Positions 7,618 to 16,148 of a stretch of 64,000 bases of DNA are shown one piece after another. Made by a program: the position numbers and the translations under genes. Origin of the DNA: Clostridia bacterium (GTDB lineage Bacteria; Bacillota; Clostridia; Christensenellales; Aristaeellaceae); assembly GCA_017937505.1 (NCBI GenBank), contig JAGBDL010000135.1, positions 1 to 64,000 on the forward strand, read 5' to 3'. The notes beneath the pieces are model-generated. The model searched no databases. It saw only the letters and a program-made list of their open reading frames with translations, and was not told where the DNA came from. Each line of letters starts with the position of its first letter. The first letter of the stretch is position 1.

Positions 7618-8652
7618 ATGGATATGCAAGAACAACTGCGAAAAATCCAGGAAGACGCGCAGGCGCAGCTTGCGCAGGTCAGCGACAAGCTGGGGCTTGA
7701 TGCGCTGAAGGTCAAGCTGATGGGCAAGAAGGGCGATCTGACGCTGCTTCGCCGCTCCATGGGCCAGCTCGCGGCGGAGGACCGCCCCAAGGCCGGCCAG
7801 ATGATCAACGAGGTGGTCGCCGCGCTGACCGAGCAGATGGACGCGCTGGACGCCAGGCTCAAAAAGCTCGAGCAGGAGAGAAAGCTCGCGCGCGAGGCGA
7901 TTGACGTGACCGAGCCGCGCAGGCACAGGGCCATCGGCATGCAGCACCCGATTTCGCTGGTGCAGGATCAGATGCTCGGCGTGTTCACCAGTATGGGCTT
8001 TGACGTCGTGGAGGGCCCGGAGGTGGAGTACGATCTGTACAACTTCGAGCTGATGAACATCCCCAAGAACCATCCGGCCCGCGACGCGCAGGATACGTTC
8101 TACATTGAGGACAACGTCGTGCTGCGCACGCACACCTCTCCGGTGCAGGCGCGCACGATGCTCACGCGCAAGCCGCCGATTCGCATCGTCTGCCCGGGCC
8201 GCGTGTACCGCGCGGACGAGGTGGACGCGACGCACTCCCCGGTGTTCCATCAGATGGAGGGCCTGGTCGTTGGCGAGGACGTCACGATGGCCGATCTGAA
8301 GGGCACGCTGGACGCGTTCGCGCAGAAGCTCTTCGGCGACGACATGACCACGCGCTTCCGTCCGTCGTTCTTCCCGTTCACCGAACCGTCCGCTGAGGTG
8401 GATCTCACCTGCGTGGGCTGCCACGGCAAGGGCTGCCGCATCTGCAAGGGCACCGGCTGGATCGAGGTGCTCGGCGCGGGCATGGTCAACCCGAAGGTGC
8501 TGGAGATGTGCGGTATCGACAGCAAGAAGTACAGCGGCTTTGCGTTCGGCGTGGGCCTGGAGCGCATCGCCATGCTGCGCTACGGCATCACGGACATGCG
8601 CGCCCTCTTCGAAGGCGACGTGCGTTTCCTGTCCCAGTTCCGCGACGACTAA
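7618..8652 (+). CDS. pheS: phenylalanyl-tRNA synthetase alpha subunit
   Basis: A 344-residue PheS of normal bacterial length. An N-terminal coiled coil (residues 1-95) binds tRNA; the class II catalytic domain follows with HPISLVQDQM (motif 1 region), RPSFFPFTEPSAEVDL (motif 2/3 area) and the terminal GVGLERIAMLRYGI. PheS and PheT form an (alpha-beta)2 enzyme that charges tRNA-Phe in the cytoplasm. AGGAGGG lies about 11 bases before ATG 7618. The cysteine set CVGCHGKGCRICKG (about 263-276) is a feature of many bacterial PheS proteins. Expression should be governed by the upstream Phe T-box. Confidence 0.97.
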   Translation: MDMQEQLRKIQEDAQAQLAQVSDKLGLDALKVKLMGKKGDLTLLRRSMGQLAAEDRPKAGQMINEVVAALTEQMDALDARLKKLEQERKLAREAIDVTEPRRHRAIGMQHPISLVQDQMLGVFTSMGFDVVEGPEVEYDLYNFELMNIPKNHPARDAQDTFYIEDNVVLRTHTSPVQARTMLTRKPPIRIVCPGRVYRADEVDATHSPVFHQMEGLVVGEDVTMADLKGTLDAFAQKLFGDDMTTRFRPSFFPFTEPSAEVDLTCVGCHGKGCRICKGTGWIEVLGAGMVNPKVLEMCGIDSKKYSGFAFGVGLERIAMLRYGITDMRALFEGDVRFLSQFRDD

Positions 8653-8670
8653 GGGTGGAGGAAGAAGACA

Positions 8671-11064
8671 ATGAAAGTACCGATGCAATGGCTGAAGCAG
8701 TACACCGACGTGCCGGTCTCTGCGCAGGCTTTTCAGGATGCGATGATCAATCACGGCACGGGCGTCGAGGGCCTTGAGGACCAGAACGAGGCCGTGCAGA
8801 ACGTTGTCGTGGGCAAGATCCTCTCCGTGCGCAAGCATGAGAACTCCGACCACATGGTCATCTGCTCCATCGACGTGGGCGAGGCGGAGCCGCTGCAGAT
8901 CGTCACCGGCGCGCCGAACGTGCACGAGGGCGACCTGGTGCCGGTGGCCAAGGTGGGCGCCGTGCTCCCGAACGGCGTGAAGATCAAGAAGGGCAAGCTG
9001 CGCGGCGTGGATTCCTACGGCATGTGCTGCTCCGGCCCGGAGCTGAACGTGCCGGAGTATCTGTATCCGTCCGTGGGCGACAAGGGCCTGCTGATCTTCC
9101 ATGAGGATTATGCGCCGGGCACCGACGTGCGCTCCATCCTGGGCGTGGACGACACGATCGTCGATTTCGAGATTCTGGCGAACCGCCCGGACTGCCTGAG
9201 CGTCTGGGGCGTGGCCCGCGAGGCGGCCGCGACGCTGGGCACGACGTTCAATAAGCCGGAAATTAAGGTCGAAACCGTTCCGGGCAAAATGAGCGACTTC
9301 GTGAGCATCGAGGTTCGTGATACCGACCTGTGCCCGCGCTACTGTGCCCGCGTGGTCAAGAACATCAAGATCGGCCCGTCCCCGATGTGGATGCGCAAGG
9401 CCCTGAATGCGGCCGGCGTGCGCGCGATCAACAACATCGTGGACATCACCAACTATGTGATGCTGGAAACCGGTCACCCGATGCACGCGTTTGACCTGGC
9501 GAAGGTGAAGGAGCAGCACGTCATCGTGCGCCGCGCGTTTGAGGGTGAGAAGATCGTCACGCTCGACGGCAAGGAGCGCGACCTGACGACCGATATGCTG
9601 ATGATCGCGGATCAGACCAACGCGACCGGCATCGCCGGCGTCATGGGCGGCGAGGAATCCGAGATCACCGAGGAGACCACGACGGTCATGTTCGAGATCG
9701 CCGCGTTCGACCGCAGCAACATCCGCCTGACCACCCGCGCGCTGGGCATGCGCACCGAGGCCTCCGGCCGCTTTGAGCGCGGCGTCTGTGCGGCGACCTG
9801 CCGCGAGGCGGCGGACCGCGCCTGCCAGCTGGTGAATCTGCTGGGCTGCGGCGAGGTCATCGACGACGTGTTCGACTGCTATCCGAACCCGAAGCCGCAG
9901 ACCGTGGTTACGGCCTCCGTGGCGCGCATCAACAGGCGCATCGGCATGGAGATTCCGGGCGAAACGATGGCGAAGATTCTGACGAGCCTGCACATGGACG
10001 TGACGCTCGACGGCGACAGGCTGACCGTCGTGGCGCCGGAGTACCGCGAGGACATCGAGGTCGAGGAGGACCTGTCCGAGGAGGTGCTGCGCATCTACGG
10101 CTATGAGCACATCCAATCCACGCTGCTGCGGGGCGAGACGGCGCCGGGTACGCGCAATGCGCACATGCTGCTCTCCGACAAGGTCAGCAGGATTCTGGTG
10201 GGCATGGGCCTGTACGAGATCCGCAACTTCTCCTTCATCAGCCCGAAGCTGATCGACAAGCTGAACCTGGCGGAGGACGATCCGCGCCGCACGATGCTGC
10301 GCCTGACCAATCCGCTGGGCGAGGACACCAGTGTCATGCGTTCCACGCTCGTGCCGTCCATGCTGGGCACGGTCTCCCTCAACCAGAGCCGCAACAACGA
10401 TGCCGCGATGCTCTATGAGATTGCGCCGGTCTTTGACATGACGGGCTACAAGCAGGGCGAGCTGCCGCACGAGCGGCCGACGCTCTGCATCGGCGCGTAT
10501 GGCCCGGACGTCGATTTCTACCTGGTGCGCGACATCGTGCTGGATGTGCTCGCGCGCTTCGGCGTGGAATGCGACGTCGTGCCGGGCGCGGAGCCGTATC
10601 ATCATCCGGGCCGCGCGGCGAAGCTGATGGCCGGCGGCAAGTGCCTGGCCAGCGTCGCCGAGGTGCATCCGCAGGTGATGGCCGCGTTTGACATCACCAA
10701 GCGCACGGTGATCGCCGAGGTCAACCTGGAGCTGCTGGGTGAAATGCGCACGCCGATGGGCCATGTGCGCGCGCTGCCGAAGTTCCCGGCCGTGACCCGC
10801 GATATCGCGCTGGTGATGGACGAGGCGACGACCGTGGGCAGCGTCCTGGCGAGCATCCGCAAGGCGGGCGGCGCGCTGCTGGAGAGCGCGGAGATGTTTG
10901 ACATCTACCGCGGCGCGCAGTTGGGCGAGGGCAAGAAGTCCGTGGCGTTCTCTCTGGCGTTCCGCAACGCCGAGCGCACGCTCTCTGACGACGATGTGAA
11001 TCCGCTGATGAAGAAGATCCTCGCCAGCTGCGAGGAGAACAACGGCGCCGTGCTGCGCCTGTAA
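8671..11064 (+). CDS. pheT: phenylalanyl-tRNA synthetase beta subunit
   Basis: A 797-residue PheT of typical size and domain order: N-terminal EMAP/OB tRNA-binding domain (about 40-150, with SDHMVICSIDVG and QIVTGAPNV), B3/B4 editing domain (about 200-400, GIAGVMGGEESEI), B5 domain (about 405-475, MEIPGETM and YREDIEVEEDLSEEVLRIYGY), the class II-like core, and the C-terminal anticodon-binding domain starting near LPKFPAVTRDIALV. It clears mischarged Tyr-tRNA and completes the active enzyme. It starts 18 bases after pheS with GGTGGAGGAAG upstream. No terminator separates it from aroE. Confidence 0.97.
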   Translation: MKVPMQWLKQYTDVPVSAQAFQDAMINHGTGVEGLEDQNEAVQNVVVGKILSVRKHENSDHMVICSIDVGEAEPLQIVTGAPNVHEGDLVPVAKVGAVLPNGVKIKKGKLRGVDSYGMCCSGPELNVPEYLYPSVGDKGLLIFHEDYAPGTDVRSILGVDDTIVDFEILANRPDCLSVWGVAREAAATLGTTFNKPEIKVETVPGKMSDFVSIEVRDTDLCPRYCARVVKNIKIGPSPMWMRKALNAAGVRAINNIVDITNYVMLETGHPMHAFDLAKVKEQHVIVRRAFEGEKIVTLDGKERDLTTDMLMIADQTNATGIAGVMGGEESEITEETTTVMFEIAAFDRSNIRLTTRALGMRTEASGRFERGVCAATCREAADRACQLVNLLGCGEVIDDVFDCYPNPKPQTVVTASVARINRRIGMEIPGETMAKILTSLHMDVTLDGDRLTVVAPEYREDIEVEEDLSEEVLRIYGYEHIQSTLLRGETAPGTRNAHMLLSDKVSRILVGMGLYEIRNFSFISPKLIDKLNLAEDDPRRTMLRLTNPLGEDTSVMRSTLVPSMLGTVSLNQSRNNDAAMLYEIAPVFDMTGYKQGELPHERPTLCIGAYGPDVDFYLVRDIVLDVLARFGVECDVVPGAEPYHHPGRAAKLMAGGKCLASVAEVHPQVMAAFDITKRTVIAEVNLELLGEMRTPMGHVRALPKFPAVTRDIALVMDEATTVGSVLASIRKAGGALLESAEMFDIYRGAQLGEGKKSVAFSLAFRNAERTLSDDDVNPLMKKILASCEENNGAVLRL

Positions 11065-11097
11065 TCGGGCTGAATCAGGAAAAGGGGCGATCAGATC

Positions 11098-11961
11098 ATG
11101 CTGGATATGCGGATTTCCGCAAAGACGCTGCGGTTTGCGGTGCTGGGGGAGTCCCTGGCGCACACCTGGTCGCCCCAGATTCACAACTCGCTGTTTGCCG
11201 CAGCCGGGCTTGACGCGGTTTACCTGCCCGTCACGGTGCCGGGGGACAAGCTGCCCTCCGCCGTGGATGTGCTGCGCAGCTGCTTTGCCGGCTTCAACGT
11301 CACCATCCCGTTCAAGGAGCGGATCATTCCGCTGCTGGACGGGGTGGACGACGCCGTGCGCGCATGCGGCGCGGTGAACACGGTGGAGAACCGCGGCGGC
11401 CGGCTGATCGGCCATATCACGGACGGTCTGGGCATGCTGCGGGCCATCGAGGAGGGCGGCGTATCCACCCGGGAAATCGGCGTGCTGATTCTGGGCGGCG
11501 GCGGCGCGGCGCGCGTGGCGGGCTATGAGTTCCTTGAGCGCGGATGCCGGGTGACCATCGCCGTGCGCAATCCGGAGAAGGGCGAAAGGCTGGCGGGCGA
11601 GCTGGCCGGTACGCAGCAGGACGGAAGGGTGCGCATCGGCGTCTGTCCGCTTGACGCGGTGCCCGGCGCGCACGATCTGCTGGTCAACTGCACGCCGGTG
11701 GGCATGTATCCCAAAACGGATGCCTGCCCGGTATCGATGGACGTCATCGCGCGCTGCGGCGCGGTGTTTGACGCGGTGTACAATCCGCGCAGAACACAAC
11801 TGATTCAGCACGCCGTGCATCGGGGCATTCCGGCGGTCGAGGGCCTGGGCATGCTCTTTTATCAGGCGGTCGAGGCCGAAAGGTTCTGGCTCGGCTCGGA
11901 TGCGCTCGCGCCTGAGGCTGTGCAAAGGGACATCTACCACGAGCTGCTGGAGCGGATGTGA
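11098..11961 (+). CDS. aroE: shikimate dehydrogenase
   Basis: A 287-residue AroE with the substrate-binding motifs LAHTWSPQIHN (about 18-28), NVTIPFKE with its catalytic lysine, GAVNTV, and TDGLG; the NADP-binding loop is GGGGAAR, and NCTPVGMYP and EGLGMLFYQA complete the family pattern. It reduces 3-dehydroshikimate to shikimate in aromatic amino acid synthesis. AAGGGG precedes ATG 11098. It lies 33 bases after pheT with no terminator, so it probably shares the Phe T-box controlled transcript. The stop codon overlaps an in-frame GTG of the next gene, for which a downstream ATG is preferred. Confidence 0.93.
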   Translation: MLDMRISAKTLRFAVLGESLAHTWSPQIHNSLFAAAGLDAVYLPVTVPGDKLPSAVDVLRSCFAGFNVTIPFKERIIPLLDGVDDAVRACGAVNTVENRGGRLIGHITDGLGMLRAIEEGGVSTREIGVLILGGGGAARVAGYEFLERGCRVTIAVRNPEKGERLAGELAGTQQDGRVRIGVCPLDAVPGAHDLLVNCTPVGMYPKTDACPVSMDVIARCGAVFDAVYNPRRTQLIQHAVHRGIPAVEGLGMLFYQAVEAERFWLGSDALAPEAVQRDIYHELLERM

Positions 11962-11999
11962 GCTCCGGCGGAGAAGAAGAGAACAAGAAGGGATGTATC

Positions 12000-12722
12000 A
12001 TGGGGTATCGGCCGGTCATTGGCATTTCTCCTTCGAGAAGCGAGGAAAGGCACCAGCTGCAGCTGCTTGAAAACTATTTGAATGCCATCTATCGCGCGGG
12101 CGGATTGCCGATGGTTTTTCCTTCGTCCATCACGGACGAGGAGGCCATCGACGAGATGCTTAATCACGTGGACGGCGTGCTGCTTTCCGGCGGCATCGAC
12201 GTTCATCCGCGCTATTTCGGCGAGGAGGTTCTGCCTGGCTGCGGCGCGATTGATGAGACGCGCGACGCGTTTGAGCTGGCGCTGACACGCAAGGCGGTTG
12301 AACGGGGCATGCCGGTGCTCGGCATCTGCCGCGGCATTCAGGTGCTCGCCGTCGCGCTGGGCGGCACGCTGTTCCAGGACATTGAAAGCCAGCTGGGCAT
12401 TGCGAACACGGAGCACAGGCAGGAGCCGATGGATGACTACAAGCATGCGGTCCGGTTCAAGGAGGGCGGCCTGCTTGAGCGCATCACCGGCACGACGCTG
12501 ATGCTCACCAACAGCATGCACCATCAGTCGGTCAAAGAGGCGGGCGATCAGCTCATCATCGAGGGCATCACGATGGACGGCATCATCGAGGCGGTGAGCA
12601 TGGCGGGCAACGAGGCGGTGTTCGGCGTGCAGTTCCACCCGGAATGCCTGGAAAGCTTCAGCGATCCCGCCGCGAGGATATTCACCTATTTTGTCGAAAA
12701 AGCATCTGAATACAGGGCGTGA
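12000..12722 (+). CDS. class I glutamine amidotransferase-like hydrolase (peptidase C26, PuuD-like)
   Basis: A 240-residue protein of the gamma-glutamyl-gamma-aminobutyrate hydrolase family. The catalytic cysteine lies in LGICRGIQVL (about residue 109) and the histidine/glutamate in VQFHPE near the C-terminus; GVLLSGGIDVHP is the oxyanion-strand region. PuuD cleaves gamma-Glu-GABA in putrescine breakdown, but many homologues hydrolyse other gamma-glutamyl compounds, and no putrescine genes are nearby. ATG 12000 with AAGGGA upstream is preferred to a GTG 42 bases earlier that overlaps the aroE stop. Probably the last gene of the pheST-aroE transcript. Confidence 0.85.
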   Translation: MGYRPVIGISPSRSEERHQLQLLENYLNAIYRAGGLPMVFPSSITDEEAIDEMLNHVDGVLLSGGIDVHPRYFGEEVLPGCGAIDETRDAFELALTRKAVERGMPVLGICRGIQVLAVALGGTLFQDIESQLGIANTEHRQEPMDDYKHAVRFKEGGLLERITGTTLMLTNSMHHQSVKEAGDQLIIEGITMDGIIEAVSMAGNEAVFGVQFHPECLESFSDPAARIFTYFVEKASEYRA

Positions 12723-12731
12723 GCCTTTCAA

Positions 12732-12766
12732 AAAGCGTCTGCTCCCAAGGGGCAGGCGCTTTGTCG
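12732..12766 (+). terminator. probable terminator after the C26 hydrolase gene
   Basis: AAAGCGTCTGCTCC (12732-12745) pairs with GGGGCAGGCGCTTT (12749-12762), a very stable stem, but the following tract is short (TTTGT). The A-rich left side means it could also act on the minus strand. Confidence 0.6.
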
Positions 12767-12822
12767 TATCCGGCAGGAAAACCAGGCAAAAAGCGCCGCA
12801 ATTTCGTATTGTTTCCCCATGG

Positions 12823-12851
12823 TTGAACTGCTGCGGCCTTTTTGTTATAAT
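12823..12851 (+). promoter_or_regulatory. sigma-A type promoter for the SpoIID-like gene
   Basis: TTGAAC (12823-12828), 17-base spacer, TATAAT (12846-12851); the start codon is 37 bases further on. A housekeeping-type promoter is notable for a gene with a sporulation-named domain. Confidence 0.8.
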
Positions 12852-12887
12852 GAACACAGAATTTGAAGGACAGGAGGCCGCGAACCG

Positions 12888-14633
12888 ATGAAGCGACCGA
12901 TTCGACATGTTTTGATATGGGCGCTGCTTGCCGCGCTGCTGGTTTCGTTTCCGGGTGCTTACGCGGGCGCGCAGATCGAGCCGACCATTCGCGTGTGGCT
13001 CAGAAGGCTGAAGACGGAGGATGCGCTGCGCATCGGCGTGCAGGGCAGCTACATGCTGGACAACGGCAGCATGACGTTCTCGAACGGCGCGGAGATGACC
13101 GTGGTGCTGCGCGGCAATCAGCTGGTGCTGCACGCGGGACAAATGGCCGTCGTGATGGGCGAAAAGATGAAGCTGGTTCGCTGCGAGGACGAGGCGGGCA
13201 GCGCGCTGCGGCTGGGCGGCAGCGACGGGCTTTACGAGGGCGACCTGCTGCTGGACATCAGGGACGGCGCGATCCGGCCGATTCTGCACATCGATATTGA
13301 GGACTATCTCCTGGGGGTCGTACCCTACGAGATGGGTGATTCCTTCCCGCTGGAGGCGCTCAAGGCGCAGGCGATTGCGGCGCGCACCTATGCGCTGCAA
13401 AGAAGCGGAAGCGCGGGCGATTACGATGTGGAGGACACGACAAACGACCAGGCGTACAAGGGCAGGTCGTCGTCGCATCCGGTTTCCGAGCAGGCGGTGC
13501 GCGAGACGGAGGGACTCTGCGGCACCTACAAGGGCAAGCTCGCGGACTGCTATTATTCCGCCAGCAATGGCGGACAGACGGAGCTGGGGCAGCACGTCTG
13601 GCCGACGGACGATCCGGACGCGTTCGGCTACATGGACATGCGGGACGATCCGTATGACCTGGAAAACGACGCGAGCGTCGTCAAGCGCTTCACGCTGAAG
13701 AAGAAGCCGGGGGAAAGCGGCGTGGGCACGGCGCTGCACAGCGCGCTGGTTGCCGCGATGGAGGATCAGCTTGCCGCGCTGGGCGTTCAAGCGGATGACA
13801 ATCTGGTGCGGTTTGACGAGATCGTCAGCGTGGAGACGGCCGAGCCCAGGTTTGACGAGCCGTCCAGGCTGATGACGCAGCTGCGGTTTGGCGTAAAGAT
13901 TTCCGTGCGCGACTACACGTTCCGGGACGAATCGCAGAAGGATACCGGGCTGCAGGAGACGCAGCCGGACGATCCGGCCGCAGAGACGACGCCGGGGCCG
14001 ACGCCTGCGCCGACGGCGACGCCCGCGTATTCGCCGTACAGGAAAATTAAAGATACGTTGACGGTAACGCTTCCGATCTTTACCGATGCGGAAAAGGCGA
14101 TGGGGCTGAGCATCAACGTCTACCAGAACGAGCTGGTCACGGTGTACGATATCGGCTCGGCGTTCATGCTCGAGTCGCGGCGGTTTGGCCACGGCGTGGG
14201 CATGTCCCAGCGCGGCGCGCAGCAGATGGCCGGCAAATACGGCATGACGTGCCAGCAGATTCTCTCGTTCTACTATCCGGGCATGGAGGTGAAACGGGTC
14301 AATGTGCAGAAAAAACCGCTGCCGACGGTCGACACGGCGCTGATGGCTACGCCCGCACCGACGCCCAGCCCCACGCCCAGGCCGACGCTGATGCCGGTGA
14401 GCACGCAGAAGCTGCCCAAGGGCGCGTATGTGGCGGTGGTCAGCAACATCAGCGAGGATTCGTCGCTGAACCTGCGCGAGTCCCCGAGCCTCTCCTCGGA
14501 CGTGCTGCGCCGGCTGTACAAGGACCAGAAGCTGATCGTTTTAAAGACAAGCAAGGACGGCTGGGCGCATGTGAAAACGGACGTTGTGGAGGGATATGTG
14601 CGCAGCGAATACCTGCAGACGGCGGAAGAGTGA
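12888..14633 (+). CDS. secreted SpoIID/LytB domain protein with C-terminal SH3 domain
   Basis: A 581-residue exported protein: signal peptide (residues 1-28, hydrophobic LIWALLAALLVSF, cut near AYAGA), SpoIID domain (about 130-480) with VVPYEMGDSFPLEALKAQAI, which holds the glutamate equivalent to the SpoIID catalytic residue, YYSASNGGQTE, and GHGVGMSQRGAQQMA. Two Pro/Thr-rich linkers follow (near 365-378 and 484-500), then a bacterial SH3 domain (about 510-577, LNLRESPSLSSDVLRRL, GWAHVKT, GYVRSEYL). SpoIID is a lytic transglycosylase acting on denuded glycan during engulfment. The housekeeping-type promoter and the SH3 domain suggest a vegetative wall-remodelling enzyme instead, but a sporulation role is not excluded. 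Confidence 0.88.
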   Translation: MKRPIRHVLIWALLAALLVSFPGAYAGAQIEPTIRVWLRRLKTEDALRIGVQGSYMLDNGSMTFSNGAEMTVVLRGNQLVLHAGQMAVVMGEKMKLVRCEDEAGSALRLGGSDGLYEGDLLLDIRDGAIRPILHIDIEDYLLGVVPYEMGDSFPLEALKAQAIAARTYALQRSGSAGDYDVEDTTNDQAYKGRSSSHPVSEQAVRETEGLCGTYKGKLADCYYSASNGGQTELGQHVWPTDDPDAFGYMDMRDDPYDLENDASVVKRFTLKKKPGESGVGTALHSALVAAMEDQLAALGVQADDNLVRFDEIVSVETAEPRFDEPSRLMTQLRFGVKISVRDYTFRDESQKDTGLQETQPDDPAAETTPGPTPAPTATPAYSPYRKIKDTLTVTLPIFTDAEKAMGLSINVYQNELVTVYDIGSAFMLESRRFGHGVGMSQRGAQQMAGKYGMTCQQILSFYYPGMEVKRVNVQKKPLPTVDTALMATPAPTPSPTPRPTLMPVSTQKLPKGAYVAVVSNISEDSSLNLRESPSLSSDVLRRLYKDQKLIVLKTSKDGWAHVKTDVVEGYVRSEYLQTAEE

Positions 14634-14745
14634 GGCAGAATGATACGCCGCTGTCAGATTGCAGCAGGAATGGCCGGATACATGGGATGTTTTAGGTAAA
14701 ACTTTCACAAATTGCGTTTTCTTCATAAAAACAATGGGGAAAGAC

Positions 14746-14774
14746 TTGAAAACCATCCAGATTTTGAGTACAAT
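14746..14774 (+). promoter_or_regulatory. sigma-A type promoter for gap
   Basis: TTGAAA (14746-14751), 17-base spacer, TACAAT (14769-14774), 60 bases before the gap start codon. Confidence 0.8.
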
Positions 14775-14833
14775 ATAGTAGGGATTGTCCCATGACTATA
14801 CTATTGGCAAACAGAATTAGGAGGAGATTTCCA

Positions 14834-15886
14834 ATGGTTAAGGTTGCGATTAATGGTTTCGGTCGTATCGGCCGTCTGGCGTTCCGTCAGATGTTTGACG
14901 CCGAGGGCTACGAGATTGTTGCGATCAACGATCTGACCAGCCCGAAGATGCTGGCTCACCTGCTCAAGTATGATACCGCCCAGGGTCCGTACGTCCACAA
15001 GGACACCGTTTCCTACAAGGAGCCGGTTTTCGAAGAGGATGGCAAGACCGTGAAGGTTCCGGGCTCCATCACCGTCAACGGCAAGGAGATCACCATCTAC
15101 GCGAAGCCGAAGGCGAATGAGCTGCCGTGGGGCGAGCTGGATGTCGACGTCGTGCTCGAGTGCACCGGCTTCTACACCAGCAAGGCGAAGGCGCAGGCCC
15201 ACATCGACGCCGGCGCCAAGAAGGTCGTCATCTCCGCTCCGGCGGGCAACGATCTGCCGACCATCGTGTTCTCCGTCAACGAGAACAAGCTGACCGCTGA
15301 GGACAAGATCATCTCTGCGGCTTCCTGCACCACCAACTGCCTGGCCCCGATGGCGAAGGCCCTGAACGACAAGTATCCGATCCAGTCTGGCATCATGACC
15401 ACCGTGCATGCCTACACCGGCGATCAGATGATCCTCGACGGCCCGCATCGCAAGGGTGATCTGCGCCGTGCCCGCGCTGGCGCGCAGAACATCGTTCCCA
15501 ACAGCACCGGCGCTGCGAAGGCGATCGGCCTGGTCATCCCGGAGCTCAACGGCAAGCTGATCGGCTCTGCCCAGCGCGTCCCGGTTCCGACTGGCTCCAC
15601 CACCATCCTCGTGGCGGTTGTCAAGGGCAAGGACATCTCCGTTGATTCCATCAACGAGGCGATGAAGGCTCAGGCCTCTGCGTCCTTCGGCTACAACACC
15701 GACATGATCGTCTCCTCTGACGTCATCGGCATGACCTACGGCTCTCTGTTCGATGCGACCCAGACCATGGTCACCAAGATCGACGACGAGACCGCTCAGG
15801 TTCAGGTTGTGTCCTGGTACGACAACGAGAACAGCTACACCTCTCAGATGGTCCGCACCATCAAGTACTTCGCGGAGCTCGGCTAA
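14834..15886 (+). CDS. gap: glyceraldehyde-3-phosphate dehydrogenase, type I
   Basis: A 350-residue GAPDH with Rossmann motif INGFGRIGR, Asp33 (AINDLT), which favours NAD over NADP, and the catalytic cysteine in SAASCTTNC (Cys165). It catalyses the phosphorylating oxidation step of glycolysis in the cytoplasm. ATG 14834 has AGGAGG 9 bases upstream; an in-frame ATG 42 bases earlier lacks a site. It is a single-gene unit with its own promoter and terminator. Codon use is visibly more biased (TCC, GTC, ACC, AAG) than in its neighbours, as expected of a highly expressed gene. No pgk or other glycolytic gene lies next to it. Confidence 0.97.
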   Translation: MVKVAINGFGRIGRLAFRQMFDAEGYEIVAINDLTSPKMLAHLLKYDTAQGPYVHKDTVSYKEPVFEEDGKTVKVPGSITVNGKEITIYAKPKANELPWGELDVDVVLECTGFYTSKAKAQAHIDAGAKKVVISAPAGNDLPTIVFSVNENKLTAEDKIISAASCTTNCLAPMAKALNDKYPIQSGIMTTVHAYTGDQMILDGPHRKGDLRRARAGAQNIVPNSTGAAKAIGLVIPELNGKLIGSAQRVPVPTGSTTILVAVVKGKDISVDSINEAMKAQASASFGYNTDMIVSSDVIGMTYGSLFDATQTMVTKIDDETAQVQVVSWYDNENSYTSQMVRTIKYFAELG

Positions 15887-15957
15887 GAGAATTAACCGGC
15901 TTTGCGGCGATCGGATGCTGATCCTCGCGTAAAGAAAATGTTTTCATAGACGTTTTG

Positions 15958-15998
15958 CCCCTCTTTCCCTTGTTCATGAGAGAAAGAGGGGTTTTTGC
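15958..15998 (+). terminator. rho-independent terminator of gap
   Basis: CCCCTCTTTC (15958-15967) pairs with GAAAGAGGGG (15982-15991), 14-base loop, followed by TTTTTGCTTT. Confidence 0.88.
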
Positions 15999-16087
15999 TT
16001 TCGTTTGATGGATGCCCGCTTTTGCGCGCAAAAGTACGCTCTTTCATGCAGAGAATCACTTTCATGCTAGGCATTTGAGAAGGAATA

Positions 16088-16096
16088 TGCTATAAT
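16088..16096 (+). promoter_or_regulatory. extended -10 promoter for the GT2 gene
   Basis: TGCTATAAT at 16088-16096 is a perfect extended -10 element. The -35 position at 17 bases (TAGGCA) is poor, which fits an extended -10 promoter. The start codon is 52 bases downstream. Confidence 0.6.
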
Positions 16097-16148
16097 AAAG
16101 TGCTATATTGGATGAACCTGCAAATGGCTGTTACAGGAGTGTATTGAA

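Noticed and set aside
7555-11940. A 1461-codon open frame on the minus strand across pheS-pheT-aroE
   Set aside because: It is the mirror of strongly conserved plus-strand genes. Its His/Arg/Ala/Leu-rich composition is typical of antisense frames in GC-rich DNA, and there is no start site.
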